From contig JAKPQU010000015.1 of NCBI GenBank assembly GCA_029555925.1, positions 1 to 64,000 on the forward strand: DNA of 64,000 nucleotides, read 5' to 3'. The notes beneath the pieces are model-generated. The model was not told the origin of the DNA, ran no database searches, and saw nothing but the letters and a program-made list of their open reading frames with translations. The stretch comes from Bacillota bacterium. GTDB taxonomy: Bacteria; Eremiobacterota; SpSt-956; JAKJGF01. Below are positions 35,859-45,822 of the stretch, piece after piece. The position numbers and the translations under genes are program-made. The stretch's first letter is position 1, and each line of letters opens with the position of its first letter.

Positions 35859-37670
35859 TTACCTGACTTCCTTTCCTATTTTAAATCTTTTTTGCAGTCT
35901 TTCTATTCCTAACTGTAATTCATTTTTTAATAGTTCCTGCCAGTAGACTCCTGTTACCCCCATTTGATTGAACTTTTTATATCTTTCATTTAAAAGATTG
36001 TTAATGGAATGTCTCTTTAGCGCTTCAATATTTTTCAATAATTCAATCTTTATAAGCTGTGCCGAAGTAAGTATATCAAAGTGCGCTCCTCCCTGTGCTT
36101 CAGGGATAATCTTATCTATAAGCTGCAGGTTATATAAATCAAAGGCTGTAAGCTTTAAAAATGGTGCCACATCTTTTGCCTTTTTTGCGTCCCTGTAAAG
36201 TATGGATGCCGCTCCTTCAGGAGAAATAACGGAAAAGATAGCCCTTTCCTGCATGAAAACCCTGTCAGCCACTGACAGAGCGGAAGCTCCTCCGCTCCCT
36301 CCTTCTCCTATAACAATACTTAAAGTGGGAGTCATAAGGGTAGACATTATCCTGAAACAGTGGGCAAGAGACATGGCAATACCTCTTTTTTCAGATTCAA
36401 ACCCCGGAAATGCTCCCGGCGTATCAAGAAAAGTGACAAGAGGTATCTGAAATTTTTCTGCCATATGCATCATTCTCTGGGCTTTTCTATAACCTTCCGG
36501 CATAGCCATTCCTTTTCGTCTGTATGCTTTTTCTTCTTCATTTCTTCCTTTTTCCTGTGCTATTATTGCAACAGTCTGACCCTCCAGATCGCCGACTCCG
36601 ATAATTACAGCAGGGTCGTCGCCGAAATAACGGTCTCCTTTGAATTCGACGAAATTTGCAAATATTCTTTCAATATAATCAATGGATGTAGGTCTTTCCG
36701 GGTTTCTTGCCGCTTCTACTGCTTCCCATGGATCTATATGTTTCAGAGGTTGATTCTGGGGAGGTCTCAACCTGGGGAATTTTACCTGTCCTTTTCTGGT
36801 AAGATGTTTTATCAGGTGAGAGATTCTGAGCTTCAGATTTTTTCTTTCCACTATTTTATCAATCATACCATGTTCCATAAGGAATTCTGCAGTATGGGAT
36901 TCGGGAGGCAGTTTTTCTCCTATAGTCTGTTCTATAACCCTTGGCCCTGCAAAACCGATTAGTGCTTTAGGTTCTGCAATAATTACATCGCCAAGGGAAG
37001 AAAAACTTGCGGCGATACCGCCTGTAGTGGGGTTTGTCTGTACGGATATATAGGGGAGTCCTGCCTTGTGAAACCTTGCCACTGCAGAAGCAGTTTTTGC
37101 CATCTGCATCAATGAAAGCATACCTTCCTGCATCCTGGCTCCACCGCTTGAAACTACGCTGATAACAGGGAGTTTCTTTTTTATGGCCCTTAAAAATGCA
37201 TTTGATACCTTTTCTCCTACTACCGAACCCATGGTTCCGCCCATAAATTCAAAATCGAGCACACAGAACACTGCTTCCGTTCCGTCGATTTTTCCTGTTC
37301 CTACAATAACTGCATCTCTCATACCGGTTTTCTGAGTTGCTTCTTTCAGCCGTTCCAGATAGGTTTTCTTGTCAACAAAGTGAAGAGGATCTACTGAGGT
37401 TAAATTTTTATCCCATTCTTTAAAAGTACCGGGGTCTACGATTAATTTTAATCTTTCACTGGCAGATACGTGCATATGATAATTACATTCCGGGCATACG
37501 TTCAGATATTTTTCAAAAGATTTTTCACCGAGGTCAAATTTACATTTGGGACATGATGAACTGGAATTTAATTGTTCAGAGGCAGGATTTGCATGGGGAT
37601 TTGCCGGGGGAGGAGATTTTTCTGTCGTCGGGTCAGAGCCTTCTTTCATAAAATTGTCCTCCATTCTCAT
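35859..37670 (-). CDS. accDA: Fused acetyl-CoA carboxylase carboxyltransferase, beta (AccD) then alpha (AccA)
   Basis: 603 residues joining two crotonase-fold subunits normally encoded separately. AccD part about 38-300: zinc ribbon CPKCKFDLGEKSFEKYLNVC PEC, then VDPLHFVDKKTYLERLKEA, GGTMGSVVGEKVSNAFLRA and SSGGARMQEGMLSLMQMAKT. AccA part about 305-600: WEAVEAARNPERPTSIDYIE, FKGDRYFGDDPAVIIGVG, FLDTPGAFPGFESEKRGIA and GEGGSGGASALSVADRV. It transfers carboxyl from carboxybiotin to acetyl-CoA to make malonyl-CoA for fatty-acid synthesis. The Pro/Ser-rich first 37 residues look disordered. Biotin carboxylase and carrier genes are not in the window. An alternative in-frame ATG (residue 3 or 8) is possible. 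Confidence 0.93.
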   Translation of the reverse strand: MRMEDNFMKEGSDPTTEKSPPPANPHANPASEQLNSSSSCPKCKFDLGEKSFEKYLNVCPECNYHMHVSASERLKLIVDPGTFKEWDKNLTSVDPLHFVDKKTYLERLKEATQKTGMRDAVIVGTGKIDGTEAVFCVLDFEFMGGTMGSVVGEKVSNAFLRAIKKKLPVISVVSSGGARMQEGMLSLMQMAKTASAVARFHKAGLPYISVQTNPTTGGIAASFSSLGDVIIAEPKALIGFAGPRVIEQTIGEKLPPESHTAEFLMEHGMIDKIVERKNLKLRISHLIKHLTRKGQVKFPRLRPPQNQPLKHIDPWEAVEAARNPERPTSIDYIERIFANFVEFKGDRYFGDDPAVIIGVGDLEGQTVAIIAQEKGRNEEEKAYRRKGMAMPEGYRKAQRMMHMAEKFQIPLVTFLDTPGAFPGFESEKRGIAMSLAHCFRIMSTLMTPTLSIVIGEGGSGGASALSVADRVFMQERAIFSVISPEGAASILYRDAKKAKDVAPFLKLTAFDLYNLQLIDKIIPEAQGGAHFDILTSAQLIKIELLKNIEALKRHSINNLLNERYKKFNQMGVTGVYWQELLKNELQLGIERLQKRFKIGKEVR

Positions 37671-37726
37671 TTTGTAGTCACTTTTATAACTTCCTGTAAA
37701 TTATCTATTGATATATGTAAGATATT

Positions 37727-37834
37727 TATTACTGAGGTAAGCATAAATAATACATATATGCTCTCGTGACGCGTAACGCGTTACGCGTCACGGAAGGAAA
37801 ACCTTTATTAAATGCTTATGCTCAGGTCAGTAAT
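37727..37834. repeat. R1 palindromic repeat, copy 5 (reverse orientation)
   Basis: TTACTGAGGTAAGCATAAAT to AATGCTTATGCTCAGGTCAG. The longest core: GTGACGCGTAACGCGTTACG then CGTCACGG. It starts 57 bases upstream of the accDA start. Confidence 0.85.
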
Positions 37835-38022
37835 AGTTATAAAGTAACCTAATTACTCTCTGTATCTATTTTAATAGCAAGATACGTGAAAAGTCAATAA
37901 GTAAATAGAATATTACTCAATACTCACCAAAATTATTTCTCATATAAAAAGGTTTTTCCCTGCTAACTAGAGAATGTTCAAAAAATAAGGTCTAAATTCT
38001 GCAGACCTGTTCATAAACCATC

Positions 38023-38062
38023 CTCGCGTCATGCATCACGCGTTACGCGTCACGAAACAAAC
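38023..38062. repeat. Solo ACGCGT-type core repeat, site 2
   Basis: CCTCGCGTCATGCATCACGC then GTTACGCGTCACG, ending about 15 bases before the next start codon, where the adjacent AGAGGTG acts as RBS. It has no R1 or R2 ends. Confidence 0.7.
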
Positions 38063-38077
38063 AGAGGTGATTTACTC

Positions 38078-39796
38078 ATGTCATATGATGATGAAATTAA
38101 TCTCAACGATAATGACGAAGAAGAAGATTTGCTCGACACTGAAGATACTGACGATGATATTTCGGATAAATCCCGGACAAACTCTTACAGTGTTTATATA
38201 ATATCCTTTTTACTCGGTGTTATTCTCTGCCTGGGAGCCGTTATATTTTACCTTTCCACAAGGGACACTCTTCAGGAACTTTCCTTTATGCCCGGAGAAT
38301 CTCAGATGATTGTGAAAATGCAGGTTGAACCGGGGATAAAAAAGGTAATATTTGCGGAACAGTATAAAAAAATCCATGAAAACCCAGATACGGAGAAGGG
38401 CGTATATGCCACCATCGATAAACTTATGGTAACGGTATTTTTTAGAGAGCCCCGGCAGGGTATTAATATAACGGCAGATTTCCTGCCCTATGTTGACCCG
38501 GAAATGGCAGTGGCAGGGTTCAATATGGGAGCCAACCTTGCAGTAAGATTGCTGAGGCTCAATAATCCCATAGATAAAATTTTTACACTTGGCGCTTTTC
38601 GCATAAATAACAGAGAAAAAGTGGATGAATTTTTTAAGAAGGTTCAGGCTCAATACGGAGCAACGGAAAAGGAAATGAAGGGCCATAAAATATTTGTTTC
38701 CACAAATTTTTCCTATGTTTTTTACAGGGATTTTGTTGTCATGGCAACCACACCTGATACACTTCTTCTGTCTCTTGATACGGTTCAGAAAAAACATAAA
38801 TCCATATTGACAGATGAAAAATTTCAGCTTTACAGAAAGAAGATATCTAAAGATACCGTAGGATTTGCTTATGTCAATTTAAATTATTTAAGAGACGAAT
38901 TCTGTAATATTTCAAAAATGTCTCAGGAAGCTAATTTTGTTCAATTTTTTAAATCAGTGAAAATCATGGGTGCCGCTCTGGCACTCTCCGAGAAAGGAAT
39001 TTCACTGGAAACACTCATGATTCCAGAAGAAAATATAACAAATCCCGTAGCAGTGAAATATTTCTCTCAGACAGCAAAAGAACCTGTGAGTCCGACTTTT
39101 TTTGCAAAAGACAGCACTACAAATCTTATAGTTCTTACTAATATAGTCGAATTGTTTGAAGTATATACAGGTCTCACCGAGGATTTAATCCCCGGAGTGA
39201 AAGATAATCTGGATAATCTTGTAGAAAGCAGATTGAGTCTTAATCTGGAAAGAGATATATTTGCTTCCCTTACGGGAGAACTCGCCTTAAATTATCCTTC
39301 CACAAATTCAGGGCAGTTTATTACGGCTCTGTTTACAAAACCTCAGAAGCTTTTAGAGGGACTAGTTGTTATGGTAGGAGTAAATCAGAATTCAAGGCTT
39401 GAAAGTCTCATTGCCGGTGCAGACAGTCTTATATCTTTACTTGCCCCTCCTCCTCAGTTTAAAGGTGTTAGTATCATTACAGCTCCTGACGGCAGTATTT
39501 CCTATGCCTGTACAGACCATTTTATCATCCTTGGTATGGGTAAAGCCAGAAACAGAATACAGGAACTTATAGGGACAAAGAAAGATAATCTTCAGTCTGT
39601 AAATGATCTCTATAAAGAGAGAACCTTTGTTTACTCAAAAGAAGTTCTTGGAATTTCTTACATAAATTTGAAGCTTATCTATGAAGGACTGGGAGCCGGT
39701 AAGTCTATGGAAAGGACTCCCGAAATGTGGACCGTAAATACTAAAGCAGACAGCGGGATAAAAGCCACCCTTTATATTCCATTTAAAATTATGTGA
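38078..39796 (+). CDS. DUF3352-like membrane-anchored protein
   Basis: 572 residues. A very acidic N-terminus (DDEINLNDNDEEEDLLDTED) precedes one transmembrane helix at about 39-60 and a large extracytoplasmic region of about 510 residues with mixed alpha/beta pattern. Internal features such as YVDPEMAVAGFN, FFREPRQGINITADF, DFVVMATTPDTLLLSLDTV and GEL-ALNYP are like the DUF3352 family, an uncharacterised exported family found in cyanobacteria and candidate phyla. RBS AGAGGTG. The gene stands alone between a solo core repeat and an R3 repeat. No function can be offered. Confidence 0.6.
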   Translation: MSYDDEINLNDNDEEEDLLDTEDTDDDISDKSRTNSYSVYIISFLLGVILCLGAVIFYLSTRDTLQELSFMPGESQMIVKMQVEPGIKKVIFAEQYKKIHENPDTEKGVYATIDKLMVTVFFREPRQGINITADFLPYVDPEMAVAGFNMGANLAVRLLRLNNPIDKIFTLGAFRINNREKVDEFFKKVQAQYGATEKEMKGHKIFVSTNFSYVFYRDFVVMATTPDTLLLSLDTVQKKHKSILTDEKFQLYRKKISKDTVGFAYVNLNYLRDEFCNISKMSQEANFVQFFKSVKIMGAALALSEKGISLETLMIPEENITNPVAVKYFSQTAKEPVSPTFFAKDSTTNLIVLTNIVELFEVYTGLTEDLIPGVKDNLDNLVESRLSLNLERDIFASLTGELALNYPSTNSGQFITALFTKPQKLLEGLVVMVGVNQNSRLESLIAGADSLISLLAPPPQFKGVSIITAPDGSISYACTDHFIILGMGKARNRIQELIGTKKDNLQSVNDLYKERTFVYSKEVLGISYINLKLIYEGLGAGKSMERTPEMWTVNTKADSGIKATLYIPFKIM

Positions 39797-39824
39797 TTTT
39801 CTATTTCATAGGAAAGGAATTGTT

Positions 39825-39906
39825 GAGCGTGTAAGATATTTTGTGTAAACTTACTACGATAGAATAAGGTTTTCACAGAGGTTTATGTGAAATATATGTC
39901 ACAGCA
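39825..39906. repeat. R3 palindromic repeat, copy 3
   Basis: GCGTGTAAGATATTTTGTGT with AAACTTACTACG at the left, and TTTATGTGAAATATATGTCA at the right. It ends six bases before the start codon of the next gene, so the mRNA leader of that gene would contain the hairpin. Confidence 0.7.
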
Positions 39907-39912
39907 GAATTT

Positions 39913-40506
39913 ATGAAAAAGATTATAATAAGCGGTTTTGATCCTTTTGATAAAATGAAAATTAATCCTTCTATGGAAGTGGTTAAAGAACTTCATACTA
40001 TTGCCGTGGAAGGGGTGGAGATTTACCCTCTCATTCTTCCTACTGTCTATGGAGTTTCTTCTGATATGGTCATAGAAAAAATAAAGGAAATAAAACCTGA
40101 CAGTGTAATAAGCCTGGGTCTGGCAGGAGGAAGAAAAAAGGTTTTTCTGGAAAGATTTGCCCTTAATATAGACGATGCAAAAACTAAAGATAATGAAAAA
40201 ATACAGAGACGGGGGCTTGTAATAGCAGAAGATGGCCCTCATGCCTATAGTTCTACCATCCCTGTTACTGATATACTGAAAAATCTTCACAGATATAAGA
40301 TAAAAGCAGGTATATCCAATTTCTGCGGTACCTTTGTATGTAACCATGTTATGTATTCAGTACTTCATTATATATCTAAAAATAACCTGCCTGTAACATA
40401 TGGTTTTATTCATCTCCCGAAATTATCAAAGGGGAAGAATAATGTAACAGTTGAAAAACTGTTAAAAGCTGTAAAGATAGTCGTAACAGTTATTGGAAGG
40501 TTATAG
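39913..40506 (+). CDS. pcp: Pyroglutamyl-peptidase I family protein (C15)
   Basis: 197 residues, family size about 200-215. It removes N-terminal pyroglutamate from peptides in the cytoplasm. ISGFDPFDKMKINPS (6-20) is the family N-terminal motif, Glu80 lies in VFLERFALNIDD, the nucleophile Cys143 in CGTFVCNHVMY and the His167 in YGFIHLP. All three catalytic residues are present. There is no canonical RBS: the start is six bases after an R3 repeat, so the transcript may be leaderless or use the repeat. Confidence 0.9.
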   Translation: MKKIIISGFDPFDKMKINPSMEVVKELHTIAVEGVEIYPLILPTVYGVSSDMVIEKIKEIKPDSVISLGLAGGRKKVFLERFALNIDDAKTKDNEKIQRRGLVIAEDGPHAYSSTIPVTDILKNLHRYKIKAGISNFCGTFVCNHVMYSVLHYISKNNLPVTYGFIHLPKLSKGKNNVTVEKLLKAVKIVVTVIGRL

Positions 40507-40730
40507 TAAAAATTTTTTCTAAAAAATTCGAGCCTTAATTATTTATTATAGAAAGTGAAAAATTTTAGGACGATTTTTGGTGACATTTTAAAAGGATTTT
40601 TATCATTCAAAATGGAATTTATATATTTATAGTAAAGGAGTATGACTTCAGAATTGACCGGTATGTCCCTGAATTTTGAAGCCTGCCCCCTGTTATTGTG
40701 TCTAATTTTAATTGAAGGGGAGTCACTATT

Positions 40731-41939
40731 ATGATAGATCTTGTTAAAAACTATGGTATTCATGCAAGAAGGATAAAGAAATCAGTCATAAGAGAATTAT
40801 TAAAGCTTACAAACAAACCTGAAATGATTTCTTTTGCAGGCGGTCTTCCTGATCCCACTCTGTTTCCCAAGGAAGATATCAAGGATATCTGTGCAAAAGT
40901 TATTGATGAATATGGAAATTCTGCTTTTCAGTACAGCACTACAGAAGGTGAGCCTCAGTTAAAAAGAGAGCTGATAAAACTTGCTAAAAAAGATGGTCTT
41001 ACCATCAATGAAGATAATATACTCATAACAGTTTCATCCCAGCAGGGCCTTGATTTACTTGGAAAAGTCTTTATTGATCCGAGTGATCCTGTTATAGTCG
41101 AACTGCCAAGTTATGTAGGAGGGCTTCAGGTTTTTCAGGGGTACGGGGCTCATATGCACGGTATACCTACAGATCATGACGGTATTCTCGTAGATGTTCT
41201 GGAAGAGACTCTTGGACAGCTTAAAGGTACGGAAGAACATTATAAATTTATCTATCTTGTTCCTGATTTTCAGAATCCTGCAGGAGTAACATTATCTTTA
41301 GAAAGACGAAAGAAAATAATAGAACTGAGTAAAAAATATGATATACTCATTATAGAGGATACTCCCTACAGAGAACTCAGGTTTGAAGGACAGAGTCCCC
41401 CTTCTCTTATGTCTCTTGACGATACGAATAATGTAGTAATGCTTCACACCTTTTCCAAAATATTTGTCCCCGGGTTCCGCCTGGGATGGGTAATAGCACA
41501 TGCTGATATTATAAGGAAACTGGCTTTCGCCAAACAGTCTGTAGACCTCTGTACCCCTGCCTTTACCCAGCTTATAACCTATGAATACTGTCGCCGAGGA
41601 TTACTTGAAGAGCATATAGAAACAGTAAAGAGTGCATATCATAAGAAAAGAGATGTAATGCTCAGAGCTCTTGAGGAATATATGCCGAAGGTTGAAGGGG
41701 TCAGATGGACCAGGCCACAGGGAGGATTATTCCTGTGGATTATGTTACCGGAACATATAAATTGTGATAAACTCTTCTATGAAGCAGTCGAACAGAATGT
41801 CGCCTTTGTTATAGGTTCTGCTTTCCATTGTGACGGACGGGGACAGAATACAATGAGATTGAATTTCTCATACCCCACACATGAAGAGATAGATGAAGGA
41901 ATAAAAAGACTGGCAAAAGTTATAAAGGCGAAATTGTAG
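40731..41939 (+). CDS. PLP-dependent class I/II aminotransferase (LysN/2-aminoadipate-type)
   Basis: 402 residues, fold type I. ISFAGGLPDPTLFPKEDI at the start and FQYSTTEGEPQLKREL are typical of the group containing 2-aminoadipate/alpha-keto acid transaminases and the catalytic half of MocR. PDFQNPAGVTLSLERRKKII (about 183-202), IIEDTPYRELRF (Asp and Tyr for PLP), and HTFSKIFVPGFRLGWV with the Schiff-base Lys near 242. No GntR helix-turn-helix is fused, so it is an enzyme rather than a MocR regulator. Substrate may be 2-aminoadipate, aromatic or branched-chain amino acids. ATG at 40731 follows GGGGAG. A hairpin follows the stop. Confidence 0.9.
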   Translation: MIDLVKNYGIHARRIKKSVIRELLKLTNKPEMISFAGGLPDPTLFPKEDIKDICAKVIDEYGNSAFQYSTTEGEPQLKRELIKLAKKDGLTINEDNILITVSSQQGLDLLGKVFIDPSDPVIVELPSYVGGLQVFQGYGAHMHGIPTDHDGILVDVLEETLGQLKGTEEHYKFIYLVPDFQNPAGVTLSLERRKKIIELSKKYDILIIEDTPYRELRFEGQSPPSLMSLDDTNNVVMLHTFSKIFVPGFRLGWVIAHADIIRKLAFAKQSVDLCTPAFTQLITYEYCRRGLLEEHIETVKSAYHKKRDVMLRALEEYMPKVEGVRWTRPQGGLFLWIMLPEHINCDKLFYEAVEQNVAFVIGSAFHCDGRGQNTMRLNFSYPTHEEIDEGIKRLAKVIKAKL

Positions 41940-41947
41940 TGACCAGT

Positions 41948-41987
41948 GAGCAGTGAGCAGAAAAGGACAAAATTTTACTCACTGCTC
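41948..41987. terminator. Terminator-like hairpin between convergent genes
   Basis: GAGCAGTGAG (41948-41957) pairs with CTCACTGCTC (41978-41987); loop 20 bases. A short T-rich run follows. It belongs to the GTGAGTAGTGAG-type dispersed hairpins also seen at 7073-7110 and 27530-27574. A partial ACGCGT core (CTCGCTTTACGCGTAACG) lies at 42034. Confidence 0.55.
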
Positions 41988-42049
41988 CTTTATCCTTCAT
42001 CTGTGTCACATTATTAGAACGGTTGTTATCCTCGCTTTACGCGTAACGA

Positions 42050-45000
42050 TTAATGTTCCCCTAACGTTATCTTATCCGCATAGTTTTGAAGCGGTATTTT
42101 ATTAACTATCTTTTTATTATCTTTATCGAATATTACTATAGAATAATATCTCTTTCCCTGGTTTCCGAGTTCTGTCAGATATATATATATATAACCTCCC
42201 GGATTAAGCAGAAATTCAACAGGGTAGCCGGGAAGTGCTATGTGAGCTTTCACTGTCATGTCAGATATTTGCATACACGCAATTTCCTGGGTTTTTTGAT
42301 TGAGAAGATATAATTCCTGATTATTTGAGCTGAGCATAATTTTAACAGGTCCAAGTTGTTCTGAGCCTGTAGAGATTTTTTTAATGTCCTCTCTGCCTGT
42401 ACTGACATCTATAATACCTATTTCATCAGTTTTATTATAGAGTATAAATATTTTTTGTGTACCTGCAGCAATATCATAGGCTCCTTCTTTTATTGGAATC
42501 GTAGCTGATATATTTAATGTATCTGTATTAATGGTCGTGAGAAAACTATTTTTCTGGTTATTGTTTATAATATAAAAATATTTTCCGTCAGATGAAAGAG
42601 CCGCTCCTGAAGAATTTGCCGGTATGTCCTGTGTTGCGATTTCTGCTCTGGTAGTTAAGTCTATGGCCTTAAATTTGTTGTTGCTGCTGCTTAACAGGTA
42701 GAGTCTTGTTTCATCAGGTGACAGGGCCATAAAGGTAATTCTTATGCCACTGTCAAATTTGGCTAAAAATTTACCTGACGATTTATTGCTTGTTGTGTCT
42801 ATTATATATACCATAGTGCCTTTATCTGTAATAAAAAGCTGTTTTTTCTTTACAGCACCCAGGACAAGATTACTTTCGAAGGTTAAATTAATTTTTTGAT
42901 TTATTGTATTTTTATTTATATCCAGTATAGATAGCATTTTCTCAGAACTCATAGAAATATATATTTTTCTACCTTTTGTAGGAATATTTTTATAATAGTT
43001 GTAACCGAAATATCCACCTGTTAAAACACATACAATAATTGCTGTTATAAGCCCGTATTTCAGGAATAATTTCCCCAGTTCTGCACTCAGAGGTGTTATA
43101 TTTCCTATTTCTTCCATAGAAGCTTTTCTCTTATCCTGCATTTCCTTTTGCTTTTCAAGCAGTGAAGAGTCAAGCTCAACCATGGTGATTTTGTTCATTC
43201 TCTCCCTTATTACTTTGATATCTCCTCTTTCGGCAGGGTTTATTTTGACACATAAGTCTACTATTGCTTCAACATTACTGGATATATAAGGATTGATTTT
43301 TCTTACAGGACTGAATTCATAGGGCTGTTTTTCCGGGTTAATGCCTGTTAATAAATAATAAATAGTAGCTCCCAGTGCAAATATATCGGCCCTGGTATTG
43401 GTTATGTCAACTCCTGTTTGTTCAGGGGCAAAATAACCTATAGTTCCATACATTGGAAACACTAATTCCTGTTCAACAAGAAAGATTTCTCTTAATCCGT
43501 AATTTATAAATTTTACTTCTCCATTATAAGAGATCAGTATATTTCTGGGATTGAGATCACCTGCTACTATAGGAGGTTTCTGGCTGTGCAGATAATAAAT
43601 AGCTTCACAGACCTTTGTTAATATTGCAAAAACTGTTGTAGAAGGAATACGGCTCTGTTTTTCCAGATGACTTTTTATTATTTCTTCCAGGGTATAACCT
43701 TCCACCTGTTCCATAACAATAAAAAGCCTTATAATACTTCTATCACCGGAATAATTGAAGAAATAATCTGTTACTTTAATCAGGTTCTGATGATTTAGAT
43801 TTTTTAATTTGCCACCCAGTTTAACGAAATTAGAAATAACCCTTTCTCCGAGTCTCGGATTCTCTTTAGGTGGTTTATACTGTATTTCTTTAATAATTTT
43901 TGATACTTCCTGTCCTTCTGTATTATCCTGTTCACTTGTATCGAGCACCATGTAAACTGCTCCAGAGTAATCCTTGTGGAGAATTTCTGCGATTTCATAC
44001 CTATCTTTAATGGATGTTCCTTCCTGTAGCGGTGGAAGCAGGGCAGGTGTATCAGGTTTACTCTGGCACAGAAATTGTTTTTGTTCTCTCCAGTCTGCTG
44101 AAAGGCCTCTTGGAGTAGGTAATTTTCTTGCCGGTTGTGGCGGAAGCGCTTCTCCTGATGGTGTTTCCTGATCTTTTTCCTCCTGTTTTTTTCTTGCATA
44201 TTTCTGGGCCAGTTTCTGTGCAAGACTTGCTCCACCTTTCTTTTCTTCGGTAGGTTTTTCTTCTGTCTCTTTTTTCTTTTCTTCAGAAGGTTTTACAGGA
44301 GCTGAAGGAGGAGTCTTCATGGGAGGAAGTTTCGATGTTAACTTTGCAAATAATTCTGCACTTTTTTCTCTGGATTCTTTTGCCTTTTGAGCTACCAGCT
44401 CGGGACTGGATGACGTATCTGTGTTTTCTCCTTTTTTAATTTTAAGTGCTTCTGCTGCTGCCATATACTGTTTAACATCAAATCTTCTGGTGCCTCTCTT
44501 GGGAGCACTGTGGAATTTGCCTTTAAGACCGGTATTATCAGAGCTTTCTTCTTCATCATGATAAACTGTTTTTTCAAGGGCGGGACTTACAGGTTTTTCA
44601 TCTGATAATGTGAATATATCGACAGGTTTTGCTTCAGGCGGTGCTTCAGATGGTTCTGCTATATGAGCGGAAAAGTCGGAAAAGGTATCTATTTTTGCTT
44701 CTTCCTGTGGTGATGGCGCCGGAGCCTGAGATGTTTTGGAAAAAGAAAAGCTTTTTTTACTCAATTTTTCTTTAATATTTGTTACAAATTTATCAACCTT
44801 ATCAGGTGTGGGAGTTGCTTTAGCCTGTGGAGATTTGCCAGGTGATATGGCAAACACAGATTTCGGCCTCTTACCCATAGAAAACTGAAGAAGAAAATTA
44901 GAAACTTCCTGTAATCCCGGCCTGTCTTCCTGTTTTGGCGAAAGACCTCTTGCTATGAATTCATTCAGTTCCGGAGAAGCCTCTTTGTTATAATGTGAAA

Positions 45001-45697
45001 CCTGTGAGAACGCTCCCGGATATTTTTCAGGATTTCTGCCTGTAAGGAGATAATACATAGTGGCACTCAGACTGTAAACATCTGTTTTTTCATTTGTTAT
45101 TCCCTTGCCAATCTGTTCTATCGGGCTAAATCCCGGAGTTTTACTGCAGTAGCCTGTCCTTAACAGATTACCAAGACCATAGTTAAACAGTTTAATCTGC
45201 CTGTCAGGTGTTAACATGATGTATTTGGGTTTTAAAACACCGAAAGCAACAGGCTCTGTATGCTGTGTATTTAAATATTTCAGAGCACCGCATACCTTGA
45301 TCATGTGTTTTGTCAGTACTTTAATCGGTAGAGGCTCTTCATGTAAATCGGTCTGGAATATATCCTGAAGGGTTCTGCCTTTAATATATTCCATGACTAC
45401 ATAATGTCTTTTCTCAGATTTTCCTTCAGGTATTTCTGTGAAATATTCGTAGATTTTTATCAGATTCGGATGTCTTACTTCCGAAAGTATAGCCAGTCTT
45501 TTCCAGAATAATTCATTACCTTCAATTTCTTTCTCCGATTGAGGAATAAATTCTTTCAGTGTTAGCTGCTCGTGGGGCGGGTCAAGGTCTTCGACCAGAT
45601 AATGGACTTCTTTCTCGTCACACACTATTAAATCTCTGATTTCATAACGATCACAGAGTATACATCCTGCATTTAACATTTCAGACATAAATTTCAC
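42050..45697 (-). CDS. Double pseudokinase with transmembrane helix and C-terminal beta-propeller
   Basis: 1215 residues. Kinase-like domain 1 at about 15-280 keeps Lys48 but has FGVLKPKY in place of the HRD-x-KPxxN loop and FNYG in place of DFG: both catalytic aspartates are gone. A low-complexity Pro/Lys/Glu linker covers about 290-555. Kinase-like domain 2 at about 562-840 has AGDLNPRN (Asp and Asn kept, near 713) but INYG for DFG, so the metal-binding Asp is replaced by Asn. TM about 885-905, then an extracytoplasmic YVTN-type beta-propeller (IYISMSSEKMLSILDINKNT, ALSSDGKYFYIINN, ADKITLGEH end). Probably a signalling scaffold or receptor rather than an enzyme. First in a long minus-strand series by position of its 3' end; 126 bases separate it from the DUF4388 gene. 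Confidence 0.88.
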   Translation of the reverse strand: MKFMSEMLNAGCILCDRYEIRDLIVCDEKEVHYLVEDLDPPHEQLTLKEFIPQSEKEIEGNELFWKRLAILSEVRHPNLIKIYEYFTEIPEGKSEKRHYVVMEYIKGRTLQDIFQTDLHEEPLPIKVLTKHMIKVCGALKYLNTQHTEPVAFGVLKPKYIMLTPDRQIKLFNYGLGNLLRTGYCSKTPGFSPIEQIGKGITNEKTDVYSLSATMYYLLTGRNPEKYPGAFSQVSHYNKEASPELNEFIARGLSPKQEDRPGLQEVSNFLLQFSMGKRPKSVFAISPGKSPQAKATPTPDKVDKFVTNIKEKLSKKSFSFSKTSQAPAPSPQEEAKIDTFSDFSAHIAEPSEAPPEAKPVDIFTLSDEKPVSPALEKTVYHDEEESSDNTGLKGKFHSAPKRGTRRFDVKQYMAAAEALKIKKGENTDTSSSPELVAQKAKESREKSAELFAKLTSKLPPMKTPPSAPVKPSEEKKKETEEKPTEEKKGGASLAQKLAQKYARKKQEEKDQETPSGEALPPQPARKLPTPRGLSADWREQKQFLCQSKPDTPALLPPLQEGTSIKDRYEIAEILHKDYSGAVYMVLDTSEQDNTEGQEVSKIIKEIQYKPPKENPRLGERVISNFVKLGGKLKNLNHQNLIKVTDYFFNYSGDRSIIRLFIVMEQVEGYTLEEIIKSHLEKQSRIPSTTVFAILTKVCEAIYYLHSQKPPIVAGDLNPRNILISYNGEVKFINYGLREIFLVEQELVFPMYGTIGYFAPEQTGVDITNTRADIFALGATIYYLLTGINPEKQPYEFSPVRKINPYISSNVEAIVDLCVKINPAERGDIKVIRERMNKITMVELDSSLLEKQKEMQDKRKASMEEIGNITPLSAELGKLFLKYGLITAIIVCVLTGGYFGYNYYKNIPTKGRKIYISMSSEKMLSILDINKNTINQKINLTFESNLVLGAVKKKQLFITDKGTMVYIIDTTSNKSSGKFLAKFDSGIRITFMALSPDETRLYLLSSSNNKFKAIDLTTRAEIATQDIPANSSGAALSSDGKYFYIINNNQKNSFLTTINTDTLNISATIPIKEGAYDIAAGTQKIFILYNKTDEIGIIDVSTGREDIKKISTGSEQLGPVKIMLSSNNQELYLLNQKTQEIACMQISDMTVKAHIALPGYPVEFLLNPGGYIYIYLTELGNQGKRYYSIVIFDKDNKKIVNKIPLQNYADKITLGEH

Positions 45698-45822
45698 TCT
45701 CTTAAAGAAAAAAATTGAATGATTCTTTTAGAACCTAGAAACTTTTCTATTTTCTTTTTAGTATATTATGTGCTGAGAAGAACGTTCTTTTATATGTTCT
45801 TATAGGAACAGAACATGTTATA

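Noticed and set aside
36360..36962. 200-residue plus-strand ORF inside accDA
   Set aside because: Antisense shadow of a strongly conserved gene, Phe/Ser-rich with no motif.
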